A DNA stretch of 64,000 bases from Streptomyces sp. NBC_00154 (GTDB lineage Bacteria > Actinomycetota > Actinomycetes > Streptomycetales > Streptomycetaceae): assembly GCF_026342835.1 (NCBI RefSeq), contig NZ_JAPEMI010000001.1:5338501-5402500 (forward strand), given 5' to 3'. How positions within the stretch are numbered: position 1 is the stretch's first letter; the number at the start of each line of letters is the position of its first letter. Positions 51,945 to 60,208 of the stretch are shown here, one piece after another. The notes under the pieces are model-generated. The model searched no databases, was not told the origin of the DNA, and saw only the letters and a program-made list of their open reading frames with translations. Both the position numbers and the translations under genes were made by a program.

Positions 51945-52061
51945 ATGCCAGTTCTCGATCCGAATCCCCAGAACGGTCAGAAGAAGCTTCTTCTCGTGCT
52001 CGGGGCGATGCTCCTGATCACGGTGATCATCGGAGTGATCGCCTCGGTCGCCTCCCCCTGA
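51945..52061 (+). CDS. SGM_5486 family transporter-associated small protein
   Basis: A 38-aa protein: a polar start (PVLDPNPQNGQKK) and one TM helix (LLLVLGAMLLITVIIGVIASVA). It matches the family I recall as SGM_5486 transporter-associated proteins. It lies 17 bp after the CynX/NimT gene, consistent with that name. A single-helix accessory subunit of the transporter is inferred. Confidence 0.8.
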   Translation: MPVLDPNPQNGQKKLLLVLGAMLLITVIIGVIASVASP

Positions 52062-52121
52062 CGCCTCTCTCCGACGCCTTGGACCGCGCCGCCGCTCCTC
52101 GCGCGTTCCGCCGCCGGGGCC

Positions 52122-52145
52122 GATGGTGGGGCTAGCACCACCATC
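52122..52145. terminator. Hairpin GATGGTGG-N8-CCACCATC
   Basis: A perfect 8-bp stem with an 8-nt loop containing the palindrome GCTAGC lies 60 nt after the 38-aa gene. It may be a terminator or a regulator site. Confidence 0.4.
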
Positions 52146-52214
52146 CCCTAGGGGGCCAGGGTCAGGGTGAAGTGGGTGGGTCGCCGGATGGGACCGGCAT
52201 CCCCGCATCCGTAA

Positions 52215-52231
52215 GTTCTGAGTATCAGAAC
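52215..52231. promoter_or_regulatory. Palindrome GTTCTGA-GTA-TCAGAAC
   Basis: A perfect 7-bp inverted repeat with a 3-bp spacer lies 21 nt before the ATG of the 67-aa gene, a probable operator or a site overlapping its promoter. Confidence 0.5.
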
Positions 52232-52252
52232 CGATGGCCCACGGAGGCGGAC

Positions 52253-52456
52253 ATGGCGGCCCGTACCTACACCCGATCCCCCCGCCCGGCCTCTGCCGGT
52301 GTCGAGGTCAGGCTGCCGTGGTGGGCCGTCGCGCTGCCCGCGGTCGCGTTCGGCGCACTGCTGCTGATCTCCGGATCCGGCGAGGCGCACGCCGCGACGG
52401 GCGATTCGGCGATCGGTCAGCTGCTTGAGCGAATCGTGGACCTGCTGGCCCGCTGA
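52253..52456 (+). CDS. Small single-TM membrane protein
   Basis: A 67-aa protein with one TM segment (about residues 23-40, VRLPWWAVALPAVAFGALLLISG) followed by GEAHAATGDSAIGQLLERIVDLLAR. GGAGGCGGAC precedes the ATG. The AHA-A sequence after the helix could be a signal peptidase site, leaving a ~25-residue secreted amphipathic peptide. The family is not recognised. Confidence 0.7.
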   Translation: MAARTYTRSPRPASAGVEVRLPWWAVALPAVAFGALLLISGSGEAHAATGDSAIGQLLERIVDLLAR

Positions 52457-52530
52457 CCCCGTTCACCCGCAGTGGGGGAGCCCTCCAACACCCTGCGCCG
52501 GGCGTCTCATTTCGTGCGAAGCTGAGGTGT

Positions 52531-53049
52531 ATGAGCGTCGATACACCTCGCAGGATCGTCCTACTCAGGCATGCAAAGGCGGAATGGTCGCAGGACTCCG
52601 ACCATGAGCGGCCGCTCGCGGAGCGTGGCCGCAAGGATGCCCCCGTGGCAGGCCGCAAACTCGTCGACTCCGGCATCGTCATCGATCTGGCCCTGTGCTC
52701 GACCGCCGTCAGGACGCACGAGACCTGGAAGCTGGCGGTGCACGAGATGCCTCACCGGCCCAAGACCGTGTACGAGGAGCGGCTGTACGAGGCCTCCCTC
52801 GGCGACCTGATCGCCCTGCTGAACGAGACCTCCGACGACGTACAGAACCTGCTGCTCATCGGCCACAACCCCGGCATGCATGCCCTCGCGGACGCCCTGG
52901 CCGGTTCGGCGGAGGGCGAGACCATGGCCCGGATGACCCGCGGCGGCTTCCCGACCGCCGCGTTCGCCGTGATCGAGTTCTCCGGCTCCTGGAAGGGCGT
53001 GGAGCACGGGGTGGGCAAGCTCGTCGAATACTGGACGCCGAACGACTGA
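52531..53049 (+). CDS. SixA-like histidine phosphatase family protein
   Basis: A 172-aa protein of the RHG phosphatase superfamily. The catalytic motif is LLRHAKAEWS (RH-A in place of RHG), and the second His is in LLIGHNPGMHALADAL. It is close to SixA, which dephosphorylates phosphohistidine, but the substrate is unknown. ATG 52531 has GAGG upstream. A strong hairpin follows. Confidence 0.85.
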   Translation: MSVDTPRRIVLLRHAKAEWSQDSDHERPLAERGRKDAPVAGRKLVDSGIVIDLALCSTAVRTHETWKLAVHEMPHRPKTVYEERLYEASLGDLIALLNETSDDVQNLLLIGHNPGMHALADALAGSAEGETMARMTRGGFPTAAFAVIEFSGSWKGVEHGVGKLVEYWTPND

Positions 53050-53069
53050 TCACGCCGCAGTAGGCGGAA

Positions 53070-53107
53070 AGGCCCCGGCACGGGACGCATGGTCAGTGCC
53101 GGGGCCT
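53070..53107. terminator. Bidirectional terminator between SixA-like gene and serB
   Basis: AGGCCCCGGCAC and GTGCCGGGGCCT form a perfect 12-bp stem with a 14-nt loop between convergent genes. Confidence 0.7.
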
Positions 53108-53137
53108 GTCCCGTGCACGAGGTACGGGGCCGGTCGG

Positions 53138-54415
53138 TCAGTCGACGAGACCGTCGGCGGCCTCGACCTCCTCACGGGTGATTCCGAGCAGATACAGCAC
53201 GGTGTCCAGGAACGGCACGTTCACCGCGGTGTGCGCGGCCTCGCGGACGACCGGCTTGGCGTTGAAGGCGACCCCGAGGCCGGCCGTGTTCAGCATGTCC
53301 AGGTCATTCGCGCCATCACCGATCGCCACGGTCTGCGCAAGCGGCACCCCGGCCTGCTCGGCGAAGCTGCGTAGCAGCCTGGCCTTGCCCGCCCGGTCCA
53401 CGATGTCGCCGACGACCCGGCCGGTGAGCTTGCCGTCGACCACCTCCAGAGTGTTGGCAGAGGCGAAGTCGAGCCCGAGCCGTTCCTTCAGATCGTCGGT
53501 GACCTGGGTGAACCCGCCGGAGACGACGCCCACTTGGTAACCGAGCCGCTTCAGCGTACGGATCAGCGTGCGGGCGCCGGGCGTCAGTCGCACCTCGGCG
53601 CGCACCTTGTCCACCACCGACACGTCGAGCCCCGCCAGCAGCGCCACCCGCGCGTGCAGCGACTGCTCGAAATCGAGCTCGCCGCGCATCGCCTGCGCGG
53701 TCACCTCGGCGACCTTGTCCTCACAGCCGGCGTGGGCCGCGAACAGCTCGATGACCTCGTCCTGGATGAGCGTCGAGTCGACATCCATGACGACCAGCCG
53801 CTGCGCACGGCGGCTCAGTCCGGCCGATACGACGGCGACATCGACCCCGATCCCGGCGGCCTCGGTGGCCAGCGCGGTCCGCAGCTCCGCGGTCGCGGTG
53901 CCGGACACGGCGAACTCGACGGCCGTGACCGGGTACTTCGCCAGCCGGAAGATCCGGTCGATGTTGCCGCCCGTCGACGTGATCGTGGCCGCTATGGCTG
54001 CCGTCGACTCGGCGGTCAGCGGGTGTCCGAGCACGGTCACATGGGAGCGCCCGTAACCACGCGGCCGGTTGTCACCGGTCCCGGAGATGATCTCGGCCTG
54101 CAGCTTCAGCGATTCGGCCCAGCTGTGCACGGTCGCCCGCAGATCGCCCTCGGTGGTGCCGGCCGCGGCGGTACCACCGGTGGGAGCGGTGACCAGCGCG
54201 CACAGGACGATACGGCCACGGGTGACGACCTGCTCGATATCGATGACATCGACCGCGTAGGCGGCGAGCGTGTCGAAGAGCCCGGCGGTGATGCCGGGAC
54301 GGTCCTTCCCGAAGATCTTGACGAGAAGGGTGGGGGTGTCGGCGCCCTGACGGGACGCAGGGGCCTCAGGGGGCTCAGGAGACGGGGAGGACTGAGGGGG
54401 CTGAGATGCGCTCAT
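53138..54415 (-). CDS. serB: Phosphoserine phosphatase SerB with ACT domains
   Basis: A 425-aa HAD phosphatase finishing serine synthesis. Two N-terminal ACT-like regions (about residues 30-110, LLVKIFGKDRPGITAGLFDTLAAYAVDVIDIEQVV, and 130-205, VTVLGHPLTAESTAAIAATITSTGGNIDRI) precede the HAD domain. HAD motif I is VMDVDSTLIQDEV, motif II VVSGGFTQ, and motif IV GDGANDLDMLNTAG. ATG 54415 with GGAGG upstream is chosen. ACT domains likely bind serine for feedback control. Confidence 0.93.
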   Translation of the reverse strand: MSASQPPQSSPSPEPPEAPASRQGADTPTLLVKIFGKDRPGITAGLFDTLAAYAVDVIDIEQVVTRGRIVLCALVTAPTGGTAAAGTTEGDLRATVHSWAESLKLQAEIISGTGDNRPRGYGRSHVTVLGHPLTAESTAAIAATITSTGGNIDRIFRLAKYPVTAVEFAVSGTATAELRTALATEAAGIGVDVAVVSAGLSRRAQRLVVMDVDSTLIQDEVIELFAAHAGCEDKVAEVTAQAMRGELDFEQSLHARVALLAGLDVSVVDKVRAEVRLTPGARTLIRTLKRLGYQVGVVSGGFTQVTDDLKERLGLDFASANTLEVVDGKLTGRVVGDIVDRAGKARLLRSFAEQAGVPLAQTVAIGDGANDLDMLNTAGLGVAFNAKPVVREAAHTAVNVPFLDTVLYLLGITREEVEAADGLVD

Positions 54416-54580
54416 GGTGCCTCCACCGTATCGGTCCGCCTCACACGCCCGAAGCCCCGTCCCGCGGACCGGACACCGGGAAGGGCTTCCCGACCGGCGC
54501 GTTTCCAAGCCGGTCCGGCGCCCGGGAGCGGAGCTTTCACCTGGCGTTCTCGCACTCGCCCGGCGGTCGAGGAAACCCGT

Positions 54581-56251
54581 TCACCCCCGCGCGGGCGGCC
54601 GGTCGGGCGGCGGCCCCCCGTCCGGCCCCCCGTCCCGCGGCGCCGGCCCGGGCCCCGGGGGCGGCACCTGCGGCGCGGTGGGCGGGACGATCGGTCCCAC
54701 CACCGTCGGCGCCCCGTGGATCGGGTCCGCCGGATGCGGGCGCAGATACGGGTTGGTCTCCTCGTGCGACGGCCGGTACGGCCGCGACGGCGTATACGGC
54801 CCAGGCACCGGACCACCCCCACCGCCTTCGTCGCCACCCCGACCCGATGACCCTGCCGGAACCGCAGGAACCGCTCCCGCCCCGCACGCCACCAGCGCCC
54901 CCACCCCACCCGCACCCGCACCCCACACCGCACCCAGTACCGCGGCCGTCCCCGGATGCCCGTGCAGCTCGATCCCGGCCCCGAACGCATCGAAGCCCAG
55001 CACCGAAAGCGATCCGTCGGCGGAGACCTGCGTCAGCCACACCAGCAGTGGCAGGGCCGCTGCCGTCACGCCTCCGAGCCGCAGCGCACACCGCCCCGCG
55101 AACCGGGCGGCGGTCTCCTCTCCCCGGTCGGTACGTGTCGCGGCCAGCACCCCGGCGTACAGCATCATCACCGCGGCGGCGACCGCCAGCAGCCAGACCC
55201 GGTGGTCCAGTTCGGCCAGCCTCCCGACCGTCACCGGTTCGTCGGCGGACATCCGCAACAGCTCGTCCAGCGGATCGGGAAGCAGCTTGGCCGGCTCTCC
55301 GGTCGCCTGTCCGTCCCACGGCACGAAGAGGCCGAGCGGCACCCCGAGCCACGTCCCGTTCGGCGCCCCGAGCAGCGCGGCACCCGCGATCCGCTTCGGG
55401 TGGTCGTCGCCGACCGCCGCGTACGCCGCTGCCGCGCACCCGGCGACCACCGCCACGAGCAGCACTGACACCAGCGCGGACACCGCCGGACGTACGGTCC
55501 GGTGCAGCCACGCCAGACGGGACGGCAACGGCGTACGACGCGAGGCCAGAACTGCGATCACCAGCACCCCGAGCACCCAGCAGGCCCCGCCCACCAGCGA
55601 CTTCACTGCGTCGACCGTGAACCCGACATGGGCCTGCGCCCTTGCGAGATCCGCCAGCCGGCCCGGCAGCAGCCCGCCGAGGTCACCCGGATCACCGAGC
55701 CCGCCCGGCAGCAGGTCCCCGATGCCCCCGGCCCCACCGGGGGCGTCACCGTTCGCCCCTGGCACCTCGTCCAGACCCAGCGACGCACCGTCGATCGTCA
55801 CGACATCGTGACCGGCCCAGGCCAGCCCGCCGAGCACGGCGACGAACATCACCACCACCGCCCCTGCGCGGACCGCGAGTTCGGCACCGGGCAGCGCCGC
55901 TCCCGCCCCGCGCAGCGACCGCAGGAAGAAGAAGGAGAGGAACAGCGCACCGGCCAGCCCGACCCCCAGCGGTGTGACCGACAGGGCGGCGTGCGCCTCG
56001 GCCCCGTCCAGCCCGAACGCCGAGACATCGCCCGACGGAGAGACCGATCCGCCCGCTCCCAGCACCACCACGGCCGCCGTCATCGGCCCCAGTGCCCCCA
56101 CCGAGTCGGCGCCGAGCAGATGCAGTCCGAGGGCCGCCGTCCCCGCCATCGCGACCATCGCCCAGCCGACCGAGGCGATGGCGGCCAACACCACATCTCC
56201 CCAAGGGATGTGCCCTGTACCGCCACCGCTCCCGCGTACGTCCCTCGCCAT
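54581..56251 (-). CDS. Streptophobe family membrane protein
   Basis: A 556-aa polytopic protein with about ten TM segments, a Pro/Gly-rich loop in the middle and a long Pro-rich, disordered C-terminus (VPPTAPQVPPPGPG). This matches the Streptomyces-restricted 'streptophobe' family as I know it. ATG 56251 follows GAGGGGGTCCTG. Function unknown. It is divergent from the FHA-ABC gene. Confidence 0.82.
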   Translation of the reverse strand: MARDVRGSGGGTGHIPWGDVVLAAIASVGWAMVAMAGTAALGLHLLGADSVGALGPMTAAVVVLGAGGSVSPSGDVSAFGLDGAEAHAALSVTPLGVGLAGALFLSFFFLRSLRGAGAALPGAELAVRAGAVVVMFVAVLGGLAWAGHDVVTIDGASLGLDEVPGANGDAPGGAGGIGDLLPGGLGDPGDLGGLLPGRLADLARAQAHVGFTVDAVKSLVGGACWVLGVLVIAVLASRRTPLPSRLAWLHRTVRPAVSALVSVLLVAVVAGCAAAAYAAVGDDHPKRIAGAALLGAPNGTWLGVPLGLFVPWDGQATGEPAKLLPDPLDELLRMSADEPVTVGRLAELDHRVWLLAVAAAVMMLYAGVLAATRTDRGEETAARFAGRCALRLGGVTAAALPLLVWLTQVSADGSLSVLGFDAFGAGIELHGHPGTAAVLGAVWGAGAGGVGALVACGAGAVPAVPAGSSGRGGDEGGGGGPVPGPYTPSRPYRPSHEETNPYLRPHPADPIHGAPTVVGPIVPPTAPQVPPPGPGPAPRDGGPDGGPPPDRPPARG

Positions 56252-56456
56252 CAGGACCCCCTCAATCCGCACCGAGATGACCTGAGTTGACCTAGTCGCT
56301 CATGATCCGTACGCACTCATGGGCGCTTACCACTCTCCGAGCATGTTTCTCCCGAGTCAACGGTGCGTGGGCGCAGGTCTCGTCACGGTCCTGAACCGGC
56401 CCGACTTTCGTATCGGGGACAGCTCCTGGAATAGTTCCCCACGATGTTCAGCATCC

Positions 56457-56462
56457 CTAGAC
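56457..56462 (+). promoter_or_regulatory. -10 element (TAGACT) before the FHA-ABC gene
   Basis: TAGACT at the vegetative -10 position lies 34 nt before GTG 56496. No clear -35 is seen. The remaining 240-bp divergent region shows no other evident site. Confidence 0.4.
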
Positions 56463-56495
56463 TCCCTGTGATGGGGGTAACTCGGGGGACAACTA

Positions 56496-59075
56496 GTGGG
56501 GCGCGGAGTGCCGGAACTCGTACTGGAATTGAATGGAAGGACCTGGACGCTCGATCCGTCCAGGCCGTACACCCTGGGGCGCGATCCGCAGGGCGACCTG
56601 TCGATCGACGACGCCAGGGTGTCGTGGCGGCATGCCACGATCAGCTGGGGGGGCCGCAGTTGGTTCATCGAGGACCACGGCTCCACCAACGGCACCTATG
56701 TGCAGGGGCAGCGGATCCACCAGATGGACATCGGGCCGGGCTCCGCCGTGTACCTGGGCAACGCCACTGACGGACCGCGGCTGAGCTTCAGCGGATCCGC
56801 CGCGGGTGCCGATGTGTACAGCGGCCAGGGTGCGGGCGCGCCGCAGGCCCCCGCCCAGCAGCCCCAGCAGGGTGGTGCCGGCTGGCCGGATCCCGCATCG
56901 CAACAGCCCCAGCACCAGCAGCAGGGCCGGCAGCAGACGCCCCAGGGCCAGCCGCAACAGCACGCCCAGCACCAGCAGCCTCACGTGCCGCACCAGCAGG
57001 GCATGGCACAGAAACCCGGCGCAGGTGGTCCCGGCGGTGCCGCGGGGGCCCCGCCGGTCTACGGCGACCGCAGCCCGACCACGTTCCACCAGCTGGACCT
57101 CGGCCGTGTGATGCGCATCGGCCGTGCGCTGGAGAACGAACTCGTCGTCTCCGACCTCCAGGTCTCGCGCCACCACGCCGAGTTCCACGCGACCCCCGAC
57201 GGCCGCTTCGAGATCCGCGATCTCGGTTCCCACAACGGCACGTACGTCAACGGTCAGCCGCTCCACAAGTCCGGCTCCGCGCTCATCGGTCCGAACGACA
57301 TCGTGGGTGTCGGTCACTCGACGTTCCGTCTGGTCGGCGACCGGCTCGAGGAGTTCGTCGACACCGGTGAGGTCTCCTTCTCCGCCCGGCACCTCACGGT
57401 GACGGTCGACGGCGGGAAGCAGATTCTCAAGGACGTCTCGTTCGGCGTCCCGGAGAAGTCGCTCATCGCAGTCATCGGCCCGTCCGGTTCCGGCAAGTCC
57501 ACCCTGCTCAAGGCGCTCACCGGCTACCGGCCCGCCAACCAGGGCGATGTCCTCTACGACAACCGGAACCTGTACAAGCAGTTCGCCGAGCTGCGCCAGC
57601 GCATAGGCCTGGTCCCGCAGGACGACATCCTGCACAAGGAACTCACGGTCACCAAGGCCCTCAAGTACGCGGCCAAGCTGCGCTTCCCTGCGGACACCAC
57701 CGAGGCCGAGCGCCAGTCCCGGATCCATGAGGTCCTCGCCGAGCTCAAGCTCGACATCCACAAGGACAAGAAGGTCACCTCGCTCTCCGGTGGCCAGCGC
57801 AAGCGTGTCTCCGTCGCCCTCGAGCTGCTCACCAAGCCGTCGCTGATCTTCCTGGACGAGCCGACCTCAGGCCTCGATCCGGGTATGGACCGCGATGTCA
57901 TGCAGCTGCTGCGCGGTCTCGCCGACGACGGCCGTACGGTCCTCGTCGTCACGCACTCGGTCGCCGAGCTGGCGATCTGCGACAAGCTGCTCGTCATGGC
58001 GCCGGGCGGTTCCGTCGCCTACTTCGGTCCGCCGGAGGAAGCGCTCAACTTCTTCGGCTACACCACCTGGGCCGACGTCTTTTCCGCGTTCGAGAACTAC
58101 CGCGACTACGACTGGGCGGGCCGCTGGCGCGGCTCGCAGCACTACCAGATGTACGCCGCGGACATCGACGCCGTCGCCGCACAGTCCGTACACATGCCGC
58201 CGCCGCAGCAGATGCGTCCGCCGAAGCCGCAGGGCTGGATGACGCAGCTGTGGACGCTGATCCGTCGATACGTGTCGGTGATCGCGTCCGACAAGGGCTT
58301 CATGGGTCTGATGGTGATCCTGCCCGCGGTCCTCGGCATCGTCAGCGTGGTCATCCCTGCCGATTTCGGCCTGGCCCCTCCGAAGCCGCCGTCGAAGTTC
58401 AACGGAGACGCCGGAACGATCATGCTGATCCTCGCGGTCGGCATGTGTTTCTCGGGTGCGGCCAACTCCGTACGAGAACTGATCAAGGAACGCGTCATCT
58501 ACGAACGGGAACGGGCCACCGGCCTCTCCCGCTCCGCCTATCTGATGTCCAAGGTGATCGTCCTCGGCGCGATCACGGCCATCCAGGGCGTCATTATCTG
58601 CGGCATCGGCTTCGCCACCCGCGACCTGCCCGAAGAGGGCCTGATCATGCCGCCGGCCGTCGAGCTCTGCGTCACGATCACTGCGCTGGGCTTCACCTCG
58701 ATGATGTTCGGCCTGGTGATCTCCTCGCTGGTGAAGACCGCCGAGAAGACCATGCCGCTGCTGGTCATGTTCGCGATCGTCCAGGTCGTCTTCACCGGCA
58801 TCCTCTTCCAGGTGTACGGATCGCCCGGCCTGGAGCAGTTCGCCTGGCTGATGCCGTCCCGTTGGGCCATCGCGGCCGCGGGCTCGACGCTCGACCTCGC
58901 GCACCTGATGCCGCCGTGGGACCAGAAGAACCCGACCGACCTCGACCCGCTGTGGGAGCACACGGCCGGTCAGTGGGGGATGAACATCGCGGTGCTGCTG
59001 TTCCTCGGCATCATCTGCGGCTTCGCGGTGGCGCGCCTGCTGCGCCGCCACGAGCCGGAAGTCATGCGCAAGTAG
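56496..59075 (+). CDS. FHA domain-containing ABC transporter (ATPase-permease fusion, Rv1747-like)
   Basis: An 859-aa ABCG-type half transporter with two phosphothreonine-binding FHA domains. FHA1 is about residues 5-95 (TLGRDPQGD, SWRHATI, NGTYVQG) and FHA2 about 185-280 (MRIGRALENELVVSD, SRHHAEF, SHNGTYVNG), split by a Gln/Pro-rich linker. The ATPase has GPSGSGKST, LSGGQRKRV and FLDEPTSGLD. The permease has six TM segments (about 600-855). GTG 56496 or 56508 is the start. This architecture matches M. tuberculosis Rv1747, which is controlled by PknF; a serine/threonine kinase link is expected. Confidence 0.92.
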   Translation: MGRGVPELVLELNGRTWTLDPSRPYTLGRDPQGDLSIDDARVSWRHATISWGGRSWFIEDHGSTNGTYVQGQRIHQMDIGPGSAVYLGNATDGPRLSFSGSAAGADVYSGQGAGAPQAPAQQPQQGGAGWPDPASQQPQHQQQGRQQTPQGQPQQHAQHQQPHVPHQQGMAQKPGAGGPGGAAGAPPVYGDRSPTTFHQLDLGRVMRIGRALENELVVSDLQVSRHHAEFHATPDGRFEIRDLGSHNGTYVNGQPLHKSGSALIGPNDIVGVGHSTFRLVGDRLEEFVDTGEVSFSARHLTVTVDGGKQILKDVSFGVPEKSLIAVIGPSGSGKSTLLKALTGYRPANQGDVLYDNRNLYKQFAELRQRIGLVPQDDILHKELTVTKALKYAAKLRFPADTTEAERQSRIHEVLAELKLDIHKDKKVTSLSGGQRKRVSVALELLTKPSLIFLDEPTSGLDPGMDRDVMQLLRGLADDGRTVLVVTHSVAELAICDKLLVMAPGGSVAYFGPPEEALNFFGYTTWADVFSAFENYRDYDWAGRWRGSQHYQMYAADIDAVAAQSVHMPPPQQMRPPKPQGWMTQLWTLIRRYVSVIASDKGFMGLMVILPAVLGIVSVVIPADFGLAPPKPPSKFNGDAGTIMLILAVGMCFSGAANSVRELIKERVIYERERATGLSRSAYLMSKVIVLGAITAIQGVIICGIGFATRDLPEEGLIMPPAVELCVTITALGFTSMMFGLVISSLVKTAEKTMPLLVMFAIVQVVFTGILFQVYGSPGLEQFAWLMPSRWAIAAAGSTLDLAHLMPPWDQKNPTDLDPLWEHTAGQWGMNIAVLLFLGIICGFAVARLLRRHEPEVMRK

Positions 59076-59106
59076 CGCAGGGGCGCAGCGTGCACAGCAC
59101 GCACGG

Positions 59107-59152
59107 AACGCCGAAGGGCGGCACCCGGAATGGGGTGCCGCCCTTCGGCGTT
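59107..59152. terminator. Terminator after the FHA-ABC gene
   Basis: Arms starting AACGCCGAAGGGC and ending CCTTCGGCGTT form a perfect 20-bp stem with a 6-nt loop between convergent genes. Confidence 0.75.
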
Positions 59153-59173
59153 GTGCATGGCGCCTCGGGTTGA

Positions 59174-59923
59174 TCAGTACGCGCTGTTGACGTTGTCGAT
59201 CGAGCCGTACCGGTCGGCGGCGTAGTTGGCCGCGGCGGTGATGTTGGCGACCGGGTCGTAGATGTTCGTCGAGGTACCGGAGACGTGGTACGCGTTGAAC
59301 GTCGGCTGGATGACCTGCAGCAGGCCACAGGACGGGGTGCCGTTCTGGGCGTTGATGTCCCAGCCGTTGACCGCGTTCGGGTTACCGGTGGACTCCCGCA
59401 TGATGTTGCGGTGCAGGCCGTCGTACGAGCCCGGGATGCCGTGGGCCTTCATGATGTCCAGCGCCTCGGTGATCCAGCCGTTCAGGTTGTTGGCGTAGAC
59501 CGGCGTGCGGGCGACGGAGCGGCTGGCGGCCTGGGGGGACCGCTTCGCGACATCGGCCTTGGCCTTCGCGGCGGCCTTCGCCCTGGCCTTGGCCTTCGCG
59601 ACAGCCTTGGCCTTCGCGGCGGCCTTCGCCTTCGCCTTGGCGGCGGCGGCCTTCTTCGCCTTGACGGCGTCGGCGGCCTTCACCAGCTTCTCGGCGGTGG
59701 AGTGCTGCTCGATGATGCTGGCCTGGATGGTCTTGGCCTGCGGGAGGCCGTCGATGACCACCGGTGCGGCGGAGGCGGCCTGCGGCTCGGCAGGGGTCTC
59801 GGCGTGGGCCGGGACGAGGGAGAGCGAGAGGGCGGCGCAGCAGGCGGCGGAGACACCCGCGGCAGAGAGCTTCTGGGTCTTGCTCAGACGACGAAGACGG
59901 CTGTGGATGCTGGACGTGGACAT
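59174..59923 (-). CDS. Secreted transglycosylase SLT domain protein with Ala/Lys-rich linker
   Basis: A 249-aa secreted protein. The signal peptide is LSAAGVSAACCAALSLSLVPAHA (cleavage after residue ~41). A low-complexity Ala/Lys stretch of ~45 residues (KAKAKAAAKAKAVAKAKARAK) links it to a C-terminal lysozyme-like SLT domain (about residues 145-249, NLNGWITEALDIMKAHGIPGSYDGLHRNIMRESTGNPNAVNGWD). The catalytic Glu is in MRES. ATG 59923 is the start. It likely cleaves peptidoglycan glycan. The Lys-rich linker may bind anionic wall polymers. Confidence 0.87.
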   Translation of the reverse strand: MSTSSIHSRLRRLSKTQKLSAAGVSAACCAALSLSLVPAHAETPAEPQAASAAPVVIDGLPQAKTIQASIIEQHSTAEKLVKAADAVKAKKAAAAKAKAKAAAKAKAVAKAKARAKAAAKAKADVAKRSPQAASRSVARTPVYANNLNGWITEALDIMKAHGIPGSYDGLHRNIMRESTGNPNAVNGWDINAQNGTPSCGLLQVIQPTFNAYHVSGTSTNIYDPVANITAAANYAADRYGSIDNVNSAY

Positions 59924-60060
59924 GCAGTCGTACCTCTTCGAATTGCGGGTCCTCACGGAGGACGAAGACGGATGCGACGGGTTCGCATCTCCGTCGGGGA
60001 CGAGAGCAATTCTTAGCGGGCGCAAAATGCTGAGGCAATTATGTGACGTACGAACCCGGA

Positions 60061-60134
60061 TAGTGGATCACGGACCCGCTCCTACGTGACGGCCCGCGCT
60101 CATGCCGACTGGTGTGGGGCTTAAGTATCCACTA
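60061..60134. other. Long-range inverted repeat in the SLT/QueA-like intergenic region
   Basis: TAGTGGAT (60061-60068) and ATCCACTA (60127-60134) are perfect 8-bp arms 58 bp apart in the 285-bp gap between the SLT gene and the queA-like gene. No riboswitch consensus was found in the gap, and nothing else is evident. Confidence 0.3.
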
Positions 60135-60208
60135 CGGAGCTTCGTAAGTGACGTGTGTCCTATGTGCGGCCTCACACCGACCGGGTAACAATCTCGCCAT
60201 CCGTTGCT

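Noticed and set aside
56444..56770. 108-aa open frame with an ATG 8 nt after TAGACT
   Set aside because: Out of frame with FHA1 and overlapping it; the FHA-ABC frame has clear domains, so this is a shadow.
59500..59670. Repetitive stretch that might look like a tandem repeat or CRISPR
   Set aside because: It is the Ala/Lys codon repeat of the SLT protein linker; repeats are imperfect, without spacers of constant length.
59924..60208. Possible c-di-AMP (ydaO) riboswitch before the SLT gene
   Set aside because: Streptomycete wall hydrolase genes often have one, but I could not find the conserved GGGTGAATC and AACCCG blocks in the correct order on the minus strand.
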